The position numbers and the translations under genes were made by a program. A DNA stretch of 64,000 bases. Source: JACCWM01 sp040393065 (GTDB taxonomy: Bacteria > Myxococcota_A > Bradymonadia > Bradymonadales > Bradymonadaceae). Shown in pieces: positions 1 through 9,648 of the stretch (the first letter of the stretch is position 1; each line of letters opens with the position of its first letter). Below the pieces are notes generated by a model, which was not told the DNA's origin, did no database searches, and saw only the letters and a program-made list of their open reading frames with translations. The stretch spans positions 1 through 64,000 of the forward strand of contig JBEBUW010000005.1 of NCBI GenBank assembly GCA_040393065.1, read 5' to 3'.

Positions 1-559
1 TAAAAATTCTGGCAGAAAATTATAGAAAATTCTGAAAATGTAGAAATTTCTATAAATTTCATGTCTTTTCAAGAACTGTTCTGTCCTGGCCGGCCGGTCA
101 TGTACTTTTCTATATTTTCACGAATTTATGCCGGGACAGAATTTTATGTAAGGAAAGCTCCAGGACGTCAGGAAATATGGGAACTTCAGCCAACCCCAAT
201 TCCCGAGCAAGCGAGCAAACGCAGGCCGCTGATTGCAATGCAAAATCTGTAGGTAAGCCATGTTGGTTATATGTTTTGGCTCTTCGAGATGCATTGGAGA
301 ATGAGCGTCTGGTTCTTGCGGAGCGCGTTGATGTTCTTCTGGTCCTGGTCCTTCTGGCCGTGGAGACGTTTGGGGGCCCTGGATTAGTTTCATTATGTTG
401 AACGGTTTGGCCGGTGACTTTGGAGCGGATGTTTGCGGTACGGATGTTTTTAGCAGGTTGGGACGTAGGTTTGGACGGACGGTGAGCGAATTTTTGTAGT
501 CTTGCACTTCATGAAACATGAAACAGGTACAGAACCATAGCGGAACTACAGGAGGCTGA
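1..559. other. Upstream non-coding region, AT-rich at its left end
   Basis: I see no convincing gene here; the open frames on both strands look compositional. The first 60 bases are AT-rich and contain a perfect 12-bp palindrome, TAGAAATTTCTA, at 41-52. A GGCCGGCC tract lies near 89-96. The right end holds the ribosome binding site of the dihydroorotase gene, AGGAGG at about 550-555, just before its ATG at 560. The promoter of that gene is probably in this stretch but I cannot place its boxes with confidence. Confidence 0.5.
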
Positions 560-1921
560 ATGTGCGCGTTGCAGATCAGGGATGTCGTCTACTTTGGGGC
601 GGAGGGGCGAAAAACAGGTGATTGCCTGGTGAATAAGGGCAGGATTTTAGCGCTTGGAGATGTGTCATCGGCCTTCAATTCTTTTGATTCTCTGGAAGTT
701 GTGGACGGGAAGGGGCGCTGGTTGTGGCCGGGTGTGATTGACGGGCATGTGCATTTTCGGGAGCCGGGCAGCGGCTATAAAGAAGACTGGGGGACGGGGT
801 CGGCGGCGGCCGTTGCGGGTGGCGTCACGTCGGTTTTGGAAATGCCGAATACTTCTCCGCCAACGACGACGTTGGAGCGTCTGGAGGAGAAGCGTTCTCT
901 GGCCGCCGAACAATCGCTGTGTAATTACGGATTGTTTTTTGGTGCCAGTCCGACCAACGCGCAGGAATACAGACAGGTGGAAGGCGTTCCTGGGCTGAAA
1001 ATCTTTATGGGATGCAGCACGGGGGATTTGTTGGTGGCGCGAGAAGAGGAGCTCGAACGGGTTTTTGCGGGCTATGCGCAGCGAATTTGTGTGCATGCCG
1101 AGAGTGAGCGGATGTTGCAGGAGCGAGAGGCAATGTTTGCGGAGCGTGAAGATCCGGCGGTGCATTCACAGATTCGTAGTCCGGAGGTTGCTGCGACAGC
1201 GGTGCGGCTGGCGTGTCGACTCGCTCTAAAATACGAGCGTCATCTGCATATTTTGCATCTTTCAACGCAGGATGAGCTGGATGTTGTGATGGATGCACGC
1301 GAAATCGCCCGTGAGCAGGAGCTGGCGACAAAAATCACCTGTGAGGTGTGCCCGCATCATCTGTTTTTGAATACGTCGGCTTATGAAATGTTGGGGACAA
1401 GAGTGCAGATGAATCCTCCGCTTCGTGAGGAGGTGCACAGGGCGGCGATGTGGCGCGCCCTTCTAGCCGGGCACATCAACATGGTCGCTACCGATCACGC
1501 GCCCCACTCGCCGGAGGAAAAGGCGCGGCCGTATCGGCAGGCGCCGAGCGGTGTGCCGGGCGTGCAGACGATGCTGCCACTGATGCTCGATGCGGCGTTT
1601 CGTGGGCTTTGTAATTACGAGGATGTGTTGCGCTGGTTGTGTCATGGGCCGGCGGATGTGTGGGGTCTTGAGGGGCGCGGGCGGCTGGAAGTGGGCGCGC
1701 ATGCAGATCTGGTGCTGATTGATCCGAGGATGCAGCATACGGTGACAGATCATGAGCAGCTTTCGCGTTGTGGCTGGTCGCCGTGGAGCGGACGCACGCT
1801 TGTGGGTTGGCCGGTGATGACGTGGGTCGGCGGGGAATTGGTTTATCGGCGCGAAGAAACGCAGGCAGAGATTGTCGGTAAGCCGGGTGTAGGGCAGGAA
1901 CTGACGTTTCGGAGCGTGTGA
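560..1921 (+). CDS. pyrC: Dihydroorotase, class I (cyclic amidohydrolase)
   Basis: Probable dihydroorotase, which interconverts N-carbamoyl-aspartate and dihydroorotate in de novo pyrimidine synthesis in the cytoplasm. The 453-residue protein has the amidohydrolase zinc motif DGHVHFREPG at residues 61-70 (His63, His65), the MPNT segment near 96, KIFMG, a CVHAES segment, HLHILHLS, and the late catalytic ATDHAPHS motif. Length and motif order fit the long class I enzymes. Allantoinase is the main alternative because the two families are close; the KIFMG segment and the lack of purine-catabolic neighbours favour dihydroorotase. The start is supported by AGGAGG 5 bases upstream. The gene stands alone and ends at a strong hairpin terminator shared with the convergent gene. 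Confidence 0.88.
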   Translation: MCALQIRDVVYFGAEGRKTGDCLVNKGRILALGDVSSAFNSFDSLEVVDGKGRWLWPGVIDGHVHFREPGSGYKEDWGTGSAAAVAGGVTSVLEMPNTSPPTTTLERLEEKRSLAAEQSLCNYGLFFGASPTNAQEYRQVEGVPGLKIFMGCSTGDLLVAREEELERVFAGYAQRICVHAESERMLQEREAMFAEREDPAVHSQIRSPEVAATAVRLACRLALKYERHLHILHLSTQDELDVVMDAREIAREQELATKITCEVCPHHLFLNTSAYEMLGTRVQMNPPLREEVHRAAMWRALLAGHINMVATDHAPHSPEEKARPYRQAPSGVPGVQTMLPLMLDAAFRGLCNYEDVLRWLCHGPADVWGLEGRGRLEVGAHADLVLIDPRMQHTVTDHEQLSRCGWSPWSGRTLVGWPVMTWVGGELVYRREETQAEIVGKPGVGQELTFRSV

Positions 1922-2012
1922 TATGTGCAAGGCTGCTCGCCTCGTCCTTTGCCGGTTTCTGACGTTCCAACCTGCACGAAGGGGGCACTGGTGTGGGGAA
2001 ATAAAAGGCATG

Positions 2013-2055
2013 AAAAAAGCCACCGCGTTTGTGGGGAACGCGGTGGCTTTTTTTT
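2013..2055. terminator. Bidirectional rho-independent terminator
   Basis: A long stem (AAAAAAGCCACCGCGTT paired with AACGCGGTGGCTTTTTT) with a 7-base loop lies between the convergent dihydroorotase gene and the reverse-strand gene that ends at 2091. It has A/T runs on both sides, so it can terminate transcription from either direction. Confidence 0.9.
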
Positions 2056-2090
2056 GAGGGGGGCGAGTGCTCGGGAGAAATCAGGGAGCG

Positions 2091-3086
2091 TTAGCGGGTG
2101 ATTCCGCCGCAATGGGTGCGCTTGGCCTGGTGCTGGCGCAGGGCGCGCTGGTGTTGCTCAAGGCGCTGAACGTTTTCTTGCATGAGCGAAACGCATTTGT
2201 GATGGGTTTCGGCCAGGGGCATGGCTTCTGCGCAGAACTCGTCAACGGAGGTGCTGCTGTGGTTGACGACCAGTTGTTTGGTTGCGTGCATGGCAGCGGT
2301 GCTGACGCGGCTGGTGCCACGTTGCTGCTGGTCGATGTCGTCAAAAATCACGGATGCGCCGACGATTTCAGCGAGCGTGTTTTTGTCTGCCTGATGGACG
2401 CGGGACATGCAGGGGGCGTACATCTGGCGAAGTTGCTGGAAGTTGCTCAGGGCCTGGACGCGCTCGATGCTGTTGGTGTTGCGTGCGGTGGCGTATTCAA
2501 CCCACAGACCGGTGTGGATGGTTTCGCAGGAGCCGGGGTTGAGCGCGAGCGACTGGCGATACAGGACGCGCGCTTCATCAAGAGGCATCGAACGCGGTGT
2601 CCACAGACCGGCCCAGGCGAGGTTGTTGGCCATGATGCCGTTCTGGGAGGAGGCGTTGTTCATGCCCCGACGCAGCGTTTTGACGGCTTCTTCGTGTTGA
2701 CCGGTGACAATCTGGTGGTAGCCGACAAGGTTATACAGGGTTTCGGATTGCGGGTAGTAGCGCAGGCCCTGGGAGGCCACGGAAATAACGCGGGACGATT
2801 CTTTTTGGTAATCGAAACAGGCCGCGTAGGTGATCCAGTTGGATTCTGTCCATGCGCGTTTGTCGGTGCCCAGGGCATCGAGCACTTCACTGCAGATAGG
2901 GTTATCGCCGCTCGAGATGACGATCGTATTTACGACTCGTTTGGAGTGATTGAAGTCATGGTCATGACTGGCATCGCGGCCGGCTTTGTAAGCCATCGTG
3001 CCTAGCGCAGTAAACACGTACAAGGAGATCACCGCGATTGTTGCCGGAGCAGCGCTTGTTAAAATTGTTCTGGGAGTAATTGCCAT
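2091..3086 (-). CDS. Membrane-anchored protein with TPR-like helical repeats, unknown function
   Basis: I do not recognise a named family. The 331-residue protein starts with a short N-terminus and one hydrophobic segment at about residues 12-33, which looks like a signal anchor. The remainder is helical and resembles tetratricopeptide repeats, with segments such as LYNLVGYHQIVTGQHEEAVKT and ARVLYRQSLALNPGS that have TPR spacing. It is probably exported or periplasmic and tethered to the inner membrane. The start has AAGGAG about 9 bases upstream. It is not obviously co-transcribed with the next reverse-strand gene, which lies 145 bases upstream. Function unknown; a scaffolding role would be a guess. 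Confidence 0.7.
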   Translation of the reverse strand: MAITPRTILTSAAPATIAVISLYVFTALGTMAYKAGRDASHDHDFNHSKRVVNTIVISSGDNPICSEVLDALGTDKRAWTESNWITYAACFDYQKESSRVISVASQGLRYYPQSETLYNLVGYHQIVTGQHEEAVKTLRRGMNNASSQNGIMANNLAWAGLWTPRSMPLDEARVLYRQSLALNPGSCETIHTGLWVEYATARNTNSIERVQALSNFQQLRQMYAPCMSRVHQADKNTLAEIVGASVIFDDIDQQQRGTSRVSTAAMHATKQLVVNHSSTSVDEFCAEAMPLAETHHKCVSLMQENVQRLEQHQRALRQHQAKRTHCGGITR

Positions 3087-3231
3087 GGTCGTTTCTCCTT
3101 GCGCGAGCGGGTAAACCGAATTGACTTCAATAGTTTAACGTACATCCATCCCGATCACAAACATGATCGCGACGCTACGCTATTCCAAACGTCTCAGAAG
3201 GTAGGCACCGAAGGGACGGCCAAAACCGGAA

Positions 3232-3825
3232 TCAGACCTGGGTCTGGTGGAATGTTTCAGGATTCGGGCTGTTATCGGCCCGGTACGGCTGCCATTCGTA
3301 AAGTCCCAGAGGGGTCGTTGCTTCTTCGATCAGATCGCTGAGGATGATCGAATAACGGCGGGTAAAATCTTCCAGCGGCGGTGGTGGTCCGTAGGCGCGG
3401 TCGTCCTGGGCTAAAAACCAGACCGGGTTGTTGCGAAGCTGGCTGACGACGTTGCCGGCCATGGTGAGCGAGAATAAAATAGCGGCCATAAAACTGATGA
3501 TGGCGGAACCGATGAACACGCGGTGGACGCGCTCCAGCGGAGTGAGCATTTTGTTGTAACCTTCCCGGCGGCTGTTTTCACCGAGCGCGGTCAGTAAGGG
3601 GATGCCGACCGCGAGGCTTAAGGCTAGAAAGAGTTTTAAATCACCGTCCAGAAATTGATCGAGCACCGTCCCGGCGATTAGAAATGTTGTAAAAACTGCC
3701 CAGGTCGCGAGGACGCCGTAAAAAAGTGCGAGGACGACATCGAGGATGAGCCCGGATAGCCCGTCGTCCTTGGGTTGAGCTGGTTTTGGCGAGTGCGCCT
3801 GTGTGGGAGGATTGAGTTGGTTCAT
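3232..3825 (-). CDS. Multi-pass membrane protein, unknown function
   Basis: A 197-residue protein with a hydrophilic proline-rich N-terminus (about 22 residues) followed by hydrophobic segments near residues 25-50, 63-80 and 100-125, then a soluble C-terminal tail of about 65 residues. AGGAG precedes the ATG by a normal distance. I recognise no family. It shares its strand with the TPR-like gene downstream but has its own leader, so operon membership is uncertain. Confidence 0.65.
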   Translation of the reverse strand: MNQLNPPTQAHSPKPAQPKDDGLSGLILDVVLALFYGVLATWAVFTTFLIAGTVLDQFLDGDLKLFLALSLAVGIPLLTALGENSRREGYNKMLTPLERVHRVFIGSAIISFMAAILFSLTMAGNVVSQLRNNPVWFLAQDDRAYGPPPPLEDFTRRYSIILSDLIEEATTPLGLYEWQPYRADNSPNPETFHQTQV

Positions 3826-4055
3826 GTGATGAACTCCTGGTGCATACGGTGTCAGGGCTTTTATCGTGAGGGGTTGAGGCGGATGTGGTCAATACAAAAT
3901 CTGGAGCGCGGGCACGGATGGATTCGATGGGACTATGCAAAACTTCTCAAATAAGGCAAGAACGTCGCTTGTTCAGGCTCTTGTGAATCTGATAGCCCGA
4001 GCCGAGTCGTCGTTGTACTCCGAAAGAAATCCGAACTCACGTGGAAGTAAAAAAG

Positions 4056-5444
4056 ATGCGCAAGAAAGTTCATATGATATCGCTGGGCTGTCCGAAGAAT
4101 CGTGTCGACTCCGAGGTCATGGTCGGTTTGATCCAGGGCGATGGCGAGTTTGATATGGTGAGCGACGTCGACGCGGCTGATATTGTGGTCGTGAATACGT
4201 GTGGCTTCATCGATGCAGCCAAGGAAGAGTCGGTAAACACGATTCTGGAGATGGTCGAGCTGAAAAACCAGGGGCGTTTGAACAAGGTTGTGGTGACGGG
4301 TTGTCTGTCGCAGCGTTTTTCCGGAGATCTTGAGCGCGAAATTCCGGAAGTGGACGCGATTCTGGGAACGCAGACGTTTACGTCGATCAATAAGGCGTTG
4401 CACGGAACGCTGGAGAGCAAAACGTATATCCAGCCGGGCAGTTTTATTATGGATAGCGAAATCGCACGCACAAATACAGTGCGTGGCGGTACGGCGTATC
4501 TGAAAATTGCGGAAGGATGTTCGCGGACGTGTAGCTTTTGCATCATTCCGAAAATCCGTGGAGATCAGCGCAGCCGGACGATTGAAGACGTTGTGGCCGA
4601 AGCGAAAAAGCTGGGTCAGGCCGGCGTCAAGGAAGTGATTTTGGTGGCGCAGGATATGACCAGCTACGGCATCGATCTGAATCCGAAGCTGAATCGCGAT
4701 TATCTTGTGCGGCTTTTGCGTGAATTGGATGCGCAGGCGACGGATATCGAGTGGATTCGTCTTTTGTATATGTATCCGTGGAATTTCAGCGATGAAATCG
4801 TCGATTTGTTGCGGGCCGATAATCGTTTGCTGCCGTATGTAGATATGCCGTTGCAGCATATCAGCACGCGGATTTTGAAGTCGATGCGCAGAAATATCCA
4901 ACGCGATAAGCAGATGAAGCTGATCGAGCGGCTTCGCTCGATTGACGATCTTGTGCTTCGGACGACGTTTATTACGGGGTATCCGGGTGAAACGGACGAA
5001 GAATTCCAAGATCTGTATGACTGGGTCAAGGAAGTTGAATTTGATCGCGTCGGCGTTTTTACCTTCAGCCCGGAAGATGGCACGTTGGCGGCGACTTTGC
5101 CGGATCAGGTCGAGGAGCACGTCAAGCATGAGCGGCGCGATGCGTTGATGGAATTGCAGCAGGAAATCAGCCTGCGCAAAAATGAGGAATGGATCGGTTA
5201 TCGCACGCAGGTTCTGGTCGACGGCGTTTCCGAGGAGCATGAATTTGTGCTCGAAGGTCGTCACTTTGGCCAGGCGCCGGATATCGATGGCGTGACGTAT
5301 TTGTCGTTTGATTATGGCGGCGAAATCCCCACGCCGGGTGAATTCGTCGAGGTCGAAATTCAGCAGGCGACCGAATACGATTTGATGGGCGTGGTCATTC
5401 CGACCAGTCCGATCAATGTTGAGAGCGATCGAGCACGACTCTAA
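4056..5444 (+). CDS. rimO: Ribosomal protein S12 methylthiotransferase RimO
   Basis: Radical-SAM methylthiotransferase that adds a methylthio group to the conserved aspartate of ribosomal protein S12. The N-terminal UPF0004 domain starts with HMISLGCPKNRVDSE, typical of RimO, and includes cysteines in VVNTCGFI and VTGCLSQR for the auxiliary Fe-S cluster. The radical-SAM CxxxCxxC motif is CSRTCSFC. The family hallmark EGCSRTCSFCIIPKIRG and a C-terminal TRAM-like domain are present. The length (462 residues) fits the family. I place the start at the ATG at 4056, with GGAAG 8 bases upstream; an in-frame GTG lies 15 bases earlier. MiaB is the paralogue to exclude, but the S12-type N-terminus favours RimO. 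Confidence 0.93.
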   Translation: MRKKVHMISLGCPKNRVDSEVMVGLIQGDGEFDMVSDVDAADIVVVNTCGFIDAAKEESVNTILEMVELKNQGRLNKVVVTGCLSQRFSGDLEREIPEVDAILGTQTFTSINKALHGTLESKTYIQPGSFIMDSEIARTNTVRGGTAYLKIAEGCSRTCSFCIIPKIRGDQRSRTIEDVVAEAKKLGQAGVKEVILVAQDMTSYGIDLNPKLNRDYLVRLLRELDAQATDIEWIRLLYMYPWNFSDEIVDLLRADNRLLPYVDMPLQHISTRILKSMRRNIQRDKQMKLIERLRSIDDLVLRTTFITGYPGETDEEFQDLYDWVKEVEFDRVGVFTFSPEDGTLAATLPDQVEEHVKHERRDALMELQQEISLRKNEEWIGYRTQVLVDGVSEEHEFVLEGRHFGQAPDIDGVTYLSFDYGGEIPTPGEFVEVEIQQATEYDLMGVVIPTSPINVESDRARL

Positions 5445-5472
5445 AGCTCTGCTTCTTTTACGCTAGAAATTC

Positions 5473-6792
5473 GTGATGACGTCAAAATTTAAGCAGCGCT
5501 TAAAACGGCTTCATGATTCGCGGCTGCGCGCAGCGGAAGCCTCCGACGCGCCCAACTCGCCGCGCGTTTATCTGGCGGACGATGCTTTAGAGCAGGAGAA
5601 AATTGCGCCTGCTCTTGCGGTTGAGGAAAGCATTGAAGAAGGCGTTTCGGAGCTTGAGCAAAGTATAGAAGAAAATGAGGAGGGGCGTTTTCGGCTGCTG
5701 GCTCATCTTTATGAAGACGATCATTGCCACGGAAATTACGTGCTGGGCGCGTGCAGGGAGTGTGCGTTTGAGCGGCTTTCTGCGCTGACGGCGTCGGCCA
5801 GGTTTGAGGGGTTTCAGCCGGAGGATATTTTATATCTCGATATCGAAACGAGCGGGCTTGGGCGTGATTCGTATGCGTTTTGTGTGGGGCTCGGGTTTTG
5901 GTCGGAAGGCGGATTTCTGGTCGAGCAATACGTGATGCAGGACGCGGAAAGCGAGGCAGCCATGTTGGCAGGTGTGGCGAAACGCGTGCTGGCGGCGCGT
6001 GGATTGTGCACGTTCAACGGACAGAAATTTGATGTTGCCCGGCTGGAAGATCGTTTTCGGCATGTGGGGATTGCGTCGCCTTTCGGACATTTGCATCGCC
6101 AGCATGCGGATTTGCTGCCGATGTCGCGGCGGCGTTTGAAGGGCTATCCGAGTTATCGGCTGGGAGCGCTGGAAGAATCGGTGCTGGGTCTGTTTCGCGT
6201 GGATGATGTGCCCGGCAGGCAGATTCCGCCGCTCTGGAAGCGGTACTTAAAAACCGGCGAGGAGCATTTGCTGGAAGGCGTTTTTGAGCATAACCGCATT
6301 GATATCGTGACGATGCCGGTTTTGCTTTCTGTGCTTTTGCAGGGCGTTTCTGCGTCGCCGAAGCCGATGGAAGCGGGGCTTGGGCCAGTTTCTTCTTTTC
6401 TACCGCCAGTGACGTCGCATTCGCAGGGAAGTGTGGCGAAGCGTTTGCAGCGCTCGTACGCCTTGCGTGATCGCAACGCAAAAGCAGGCGTCGGATCGGA
6501 GCCTAGAAAACCGCAGCGTTCGGCGTCGGAGATATCTGGTCATCAGGTTTCGGGCAGCGATGGCGGCTATGCGACGATCGGCGAGCGGGCGCAGGTGTTG
6601 CGTGAAGCAGCGACGATTTTGATCGGGCGCGGGCAAACTTCGGAAGCCTTGCCGATGCTATTTGAGCTGGCTGCGTTGTCGCCGGAAAATCCGTTTCCGC
6701 TGGAGCATCTGGCGCGTTATTACCGCTCGATTGGAAACCAGGTTTTTGCCGAGCATTTTGAGCGTCGCCTGCGCGCCAGTGTTTCTTTTTAA
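5473..6792 (+). CDS. YprB-like RNase H-fold exonuclease with C-terminal helical region
   Basis: Predicted 3'-5' exonuclease-type nuclease of the YprB/RNase H-like family. Core motifs of a DEDD nuclease are visible: YLDIETSGL (first Asp/Glu pair, residues about 121-129), FNGQKFDVARL (second Asp), the conserved GALEE segment, and HNRIDIVTM (final His/Asp). An upstream HGNYVLGACREC segment could be a small metal-binding element with its nearby Cys and His. A low-complexity linker at about residues 300-370 leads to a TPR-like C-terminus. It starts 28 bases after rimO (GTG at 5473 or ATG at 5476), so the two may be co-transcribed. Substrate unknown. Confidence 0.75.
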   Translation: MMTSKFKQRLKRLHDSRLRAAEASDAPNSPRVYLADDALEQEKIAPALAVEESIEEGVSELEQSIEENEEGRFRLLAHLYEDDHCHGNYVLGACRECAFERLSALTASARFEGFQPEDILYLDIETSGLGRDSYAFCVGLGFWSEGGFLVEQYVMQDAESEAAMLAGVAKRVLAARGLCTFNGQKFDVARLEDRFRHVGIASPFGHLHRQHADLLPMSRRRLKGYPSYRLGALEESVLGLFRVDDVPGRQIPPLWKRYLKTGEEHLLEGVFEHNRIDIVTMPVLLSVLLQGVSASPKPMEAGLGPVSSFLPPVTSHSQGSVAKRLQRSYALRDRNAKAGVGSEPRKPQRSASEISGHQVSGSDGGYATIGERAQVLREAATILIGRGQTSEALPMLFELAALSPENPFPLEHLARYYRSIGNQVFAEHFERRLRASVSF

Positions 6793-6802
6793 AACGAAAA
6801 AA

Positions 6803-7108
6803 TCAGGCGGAAATCTGAAGGTTTTTCTCTGAGTTTTCAGGGATATCTGGATTTTCGGGAGATTCAGATTCTTCGGGCGCAGGTTTTTCGGAGTTTTTGG
6901 CTTCTTTTTGAGCTTTTTCGGCTTCATCGGCCTTTTTTTGTCGCTCTTTGTACTCGAGATCTAATTCTTTGATCTGACGAGCTTTCCAGACGTCGAAAGC
7001 TGCTTTGATGCCTTCGCCGATGAACGATCCGATTGCTTTTTTGGCGGCTTCTTCGCCGAGTTCTTTCCAGATCGATTTGCTTAATTCTCTGGCTAAAATT
7101 TCGAACAT
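6803..7108 (-). CDS. Small amphipathic/charged protein, unknown function
   Basis: A 101-residue protein that ends 10 bases from the stop of the convergent exonuclease gene. The first 45 residues form a predicted amphipathic helical part, followed by a Lys/Glu-rich coiled-coil-like stretch and an acidic Pro/Glu tail. No family recognised. GAGG before the ATG and coding-like composition support it as a real gene, but the low complexity lowers confidence. Confidence 0.5.
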   Translation of the reverse strand: MFEILARELSKSIWKELGEEAAKKAIGSFIGEGIKAAFDVWKARQIKELDLEYKERQKKADEAEKAQKEAKNSEKPAPEESESPENPDIPENSEKNLQISA

Positions 7109-7313
7109 AAAAACCTCGGGGTGTGGTGCAGAACGCAGGGTAGTTGACCAGGTGAAACATACGCGCGGCGTCGTAAAACTCTCGTTGCGGTGAGCTCTCG
7201 ACGATGGTTATGGGCTTATGCTATGAAGCCCGGGCGTGGCGCTGGAGAGATGGATGGATTCGAGCGCACCTTGTTTTTCTTATTGAATTTACTTTATCGA
7301 TGGAGGCAGCACC

Positions 7314-8654
7314 ATGGCAGAAATTAAGGCGTTTCGTGGGATTCGCTTTCATGCCGATCGCTTTACCAACTCCGAACTGGCCAAAATTGTAGCGCCTCCT
7401 TATGACGTGATCGATGCGGACGAGCAGGATGCACTGTACGCGAGTCATCCGAATAACATTGTCCGGCTTGATTTGAACCGTATTCAGGCGGGTGATGATT
7501 CCGAGAACAATCGTTATACACGTTCGCGCCGTTATTTGATGGACTGGCTGGGCACGGGAGTGTTGCGTGTGGAGGATGCGCCGGCGTTGTTGGTGCATGT
7601 GCAGGATTTCAGTGATGAAAACGGCGTGCGGCATAGCCGTCGCGGGTTTATCAGCCTGACGCGGCTTTCGGAATATGACGAGGGCGTGGTTTTGCCGCAT
7701 GAACGCACGCTGAAAGGTCCGAAAATTGATCGTCTGGATTTGATGAAGGCGACGGAATGCAATTTAAGTCAGGTGTTTTTTCTGTATGACGATCCGGATC
7801 GTAAGGTGGATGCGCTGCTCGGCGAGCCGCCGGAAGGTGTGGAGATCGTAGATATTACGACGCCGGATGGGATCCGGCATCGGATGTGGCCTGTTTATGA
7901 GGAGCAAATCCATGAACAGGTTGCGGCGGTGCTGGCGGATAAGCCGATTTTGATTGCGGATGGACATCATCGCTATGAAACGGCGCTGGCGTATCGTGAT
8001 TTTCGGCGCAGCGTGGCGGAAGAACCCGATGCGGATGCGCTGTACGAGTATGTGATGGCGTTCATGGTCAATATCCATGATCCTGGTTTGCAGGTTTTTG
8101 CGACGCATCGCGTGGTGCATGGCACGGCGGATTTTGATTTTCAGAAATTGCAGCAGTCGCTGGAAGCGGCTCCGTATTTTGATGTGCAGACGCTGACAGT
8201 CGATGCAGAGACGGTAGCTGAGAAGTCGGCTGATTTGCAGAAAGCGCTTCAAAAATCCGGAGAAGTCGGGCCGAGTTTTGTGCTGCTGGCGGGGCAATCC
8301 GAGCAGGCGTTACTGGTTCGGTTTACGGGTGATGGGAATTCGCCGATTTTTGATGATGAAACGCCGGCGGAAGTTCGTGCGCTGGATGTCGCGATTTTGC
8401 ATGAAGGAATTATTGACCGCATGCTTGGCGTGCACAAAGCGGCGCAGGAAGCGCAGACCAACCTTGGTTATATCAAGGGGTTTGAGGATGCTGTGCGGGC
8501 TGCTGATGATGCGAACAATCAGCTCGTGGTGTTGATGAATCCAACGCCGGTTGAGCAGGTGAACAGCGTGTGTTTGTCGGGCGGGAAAATGCCGCAGAAA
8601 TCGACGTATTTTTATCCGAAGATTTTGAGCGGGCTTGTGATCAATCCGTTGTGA
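7314..8654 (+). CDS. DUF1015 family protein (SerC-associated predicted kinase family)
   Basis: A 446-residue protein of the DUF1015 family, recognised from the N-terminal AFRGIRF, the IVAPPYDVID motif, the central ADGHHRYETAL motif and the near-C-terminal LMNPTPVEQV and MPQKSTYFYPK motifs. Members are widespread and often sit near serine-biosynthesis genes; the biochemical activity is not firmly established. GGAGG lies 8 bases before the ATG. The gene is followed by a clear terminator. Confidence 0.85.
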   Translation: MAEIKAFRGIRFHADRFTNSELAKIVAPPYDVIDADEQDALYASHPNNIVRLDLNRIQAGDDSENNRYTRSRRYLMDWLGTGVLRVEDAPALLVHVQDFSDENGVRHSRRGFISLTRLSEYDEGVVLPHERTLKGPKIDRLDLMKATECNLSQVFFLYDDPDRKVDALLGEPPEGVEIVDITTPDGIRHRMWPVYEEQIHEQVAAVLADKPILIADGHHRYETALAYRDFRRSVAEEPDADALYEYVMAFMVNIHDPGLQVFATHRVVHGTADFDFQKLQQSLEAAPYFDVQTLTVDAETVAEKSADLQKALQKSGEVGPSFVLLAGQSEQALLVRFTGDGNSPIFDDETPAEVRALDVAILHEGIIDRMLGVHKAAQEAQTNLGYIKGFEDAVRAADDANNQLVVLMNPTPVEQVNSVCLSGGKMPQKSTYFYPKILSGLVINPL

Positions 8655-8740
8655 GAAATAGACGGTTCCGTTCCAATTTTGTGTGTTTGGATGAAAATTT
8701 GAACAATTTATAAATAATTTGTTCTGGTTGTAAGTGATTG

Positions 8741-8779
8741 AAACCAAAGCTCTTTCTAAGAAATGGCTTTGGTTTTTTG
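8741..8779 (+). terminator. Rho-independent terminator after the DUF1015 gene
   Basis: AAACCAAAGC and GGCTTTGGTTTTTT form a stem of about 9 bp around a 14-base loop, followed by a T run. It ends transcription of the DUF1015 gene. The hairpin also argues that the next gene starts well downstream, not at the ATG at 8763 inside the hairpin. Confidence 0.85.
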
Positions 8780-8882
8780 TTTTTCTTGCAAAATAGTACG
8801 CAACAAATCGGTGCATTCTTCCGAAAACATAAGGTGGTTTTTCAATAGCCATGTGCCTTTGGGGCTCAAGGAGGAGATGCGC

Positions 8883-9635
8883 GTGAAGATCGATCAGAAT
8901 CGGATGGGCAATCAGGATGTACAGTCGAAATTGGCGAAAAAGAGCGAGAAGAATGAAAAAGCCGGGCAGCAAAGAGAGCATAAAGATCGTGTAGGGGGAG
9001 ATACAAAAGGATTTAAGCAGATTTTTGCGCAGACGGCGGAGAAAGGGCAGGCGTCGGGGCCGGCGACGAGTTCGGGGCCGGCTTCGGATTTGAAACAGTC
9101 GGGAAGTGAGACAGGACGGCTGGCGGGAAAAGAAGAACTGCCGATGCGGGATGAGGGTTTGTCTGGCTCTATGTTTGAGAAAGAACAGCGGGAATTGGAG
9201 AGTGCGTTTGACGGGGAAAAGCAGCGGCTGGGGGAAATCGGCGAAGCGTTGAAAGAGCAGGTGATTGATGAGCAGGCGATTTTGACGGGCGCTGTTGGGG
9301 AAATGCCGGACGGACATGGCATTCAGCAAACGTCGGATGCGGGGCCGGCAGCAGGTACAGATCGGGCAGAGGTTGCGCAATTGGCCAATAAGATCGTGGA
9401 AGCGTTTTATGTGGGGCAAGATGCGCGCGCGAAGAAGATTGTGATGATGGATGTGAATGTGCCCGGGCGTGGTTCCGTGCGTGTTCGGTTGAGCAAAACG
9501 GGTGATTCGGTCGATGTGCGCATGCGGGCGGATAATGAAGATCTGGCGCGTTTGTTGCGGGCGCATCGAGAGGATTTGCGTGAATCCGGGGCGAGTAAAG
9601 GAGTGAATTTCGCAAATATCGAGGTGGTTGGATGA
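8883..9635 (+). CDS. SctP/FliK C-terminal-domain-like protein (type III secretion needle/hook-length type)
   Basis: A protein of about 250 residues with a long, hydrophilic, low-complexity N-terminus (Lys/Glu/Gly/Gln-rich) and a compact C-terminal domain of about 85 residues. That domain (VNVPGRGSVRVRLSK, VDVRMRADNEDLARLLR, then LRESGASKGVNFANIEV) matches the pattern of the FliK/SctP C-terminal substrate-switching domain. Disordered N-terminus plus a small conserved C-terminus is also typical of needle- and hook-length regulators. I prefer the GTG at 8883, with AGGAGG 8 bases upstream; an ATG at 8877 is too close to that site. It lies 13 bases upstream of an SctQ-like gene, which supports the assignment. 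Confidence 0.6.
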   Translation: MKIDQNRMGNQDVQSKLAKKSEKNEKAGQQREHKDRVGGDTKGFKQIFAQTAEKGQASGPATSSGPASDLKQSGSETGRLAGKEELPMRDEGLSGSMFEKEQRELESAFDGEKQRLGEIGEALKEQVIDEQAILTGAVGEMPDGHGIQQTSDAGPAAGTDRAEVAQLANKIVEAFYVGQDARAKKIVMMDVNVPGRGSVRVRLSKTGDSVDVRMRADNEDLARLLRAHREDLRESGASKGVNFANIEVVG

Positions 9636-9648
9636 GAAAGGTGGAGGG

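Noticed and set aside
118..519. Small reverse-strand frame at the left end
   Set aside because: No ribosome binding site, Pro-rich composition, no family; treated as non-coding.
3933..5264. A 443-residue reverse-strand frame opposite rimO
   Set aside because: Antisense to RimO with its radical-SAM motif; no family in the reverse frame.
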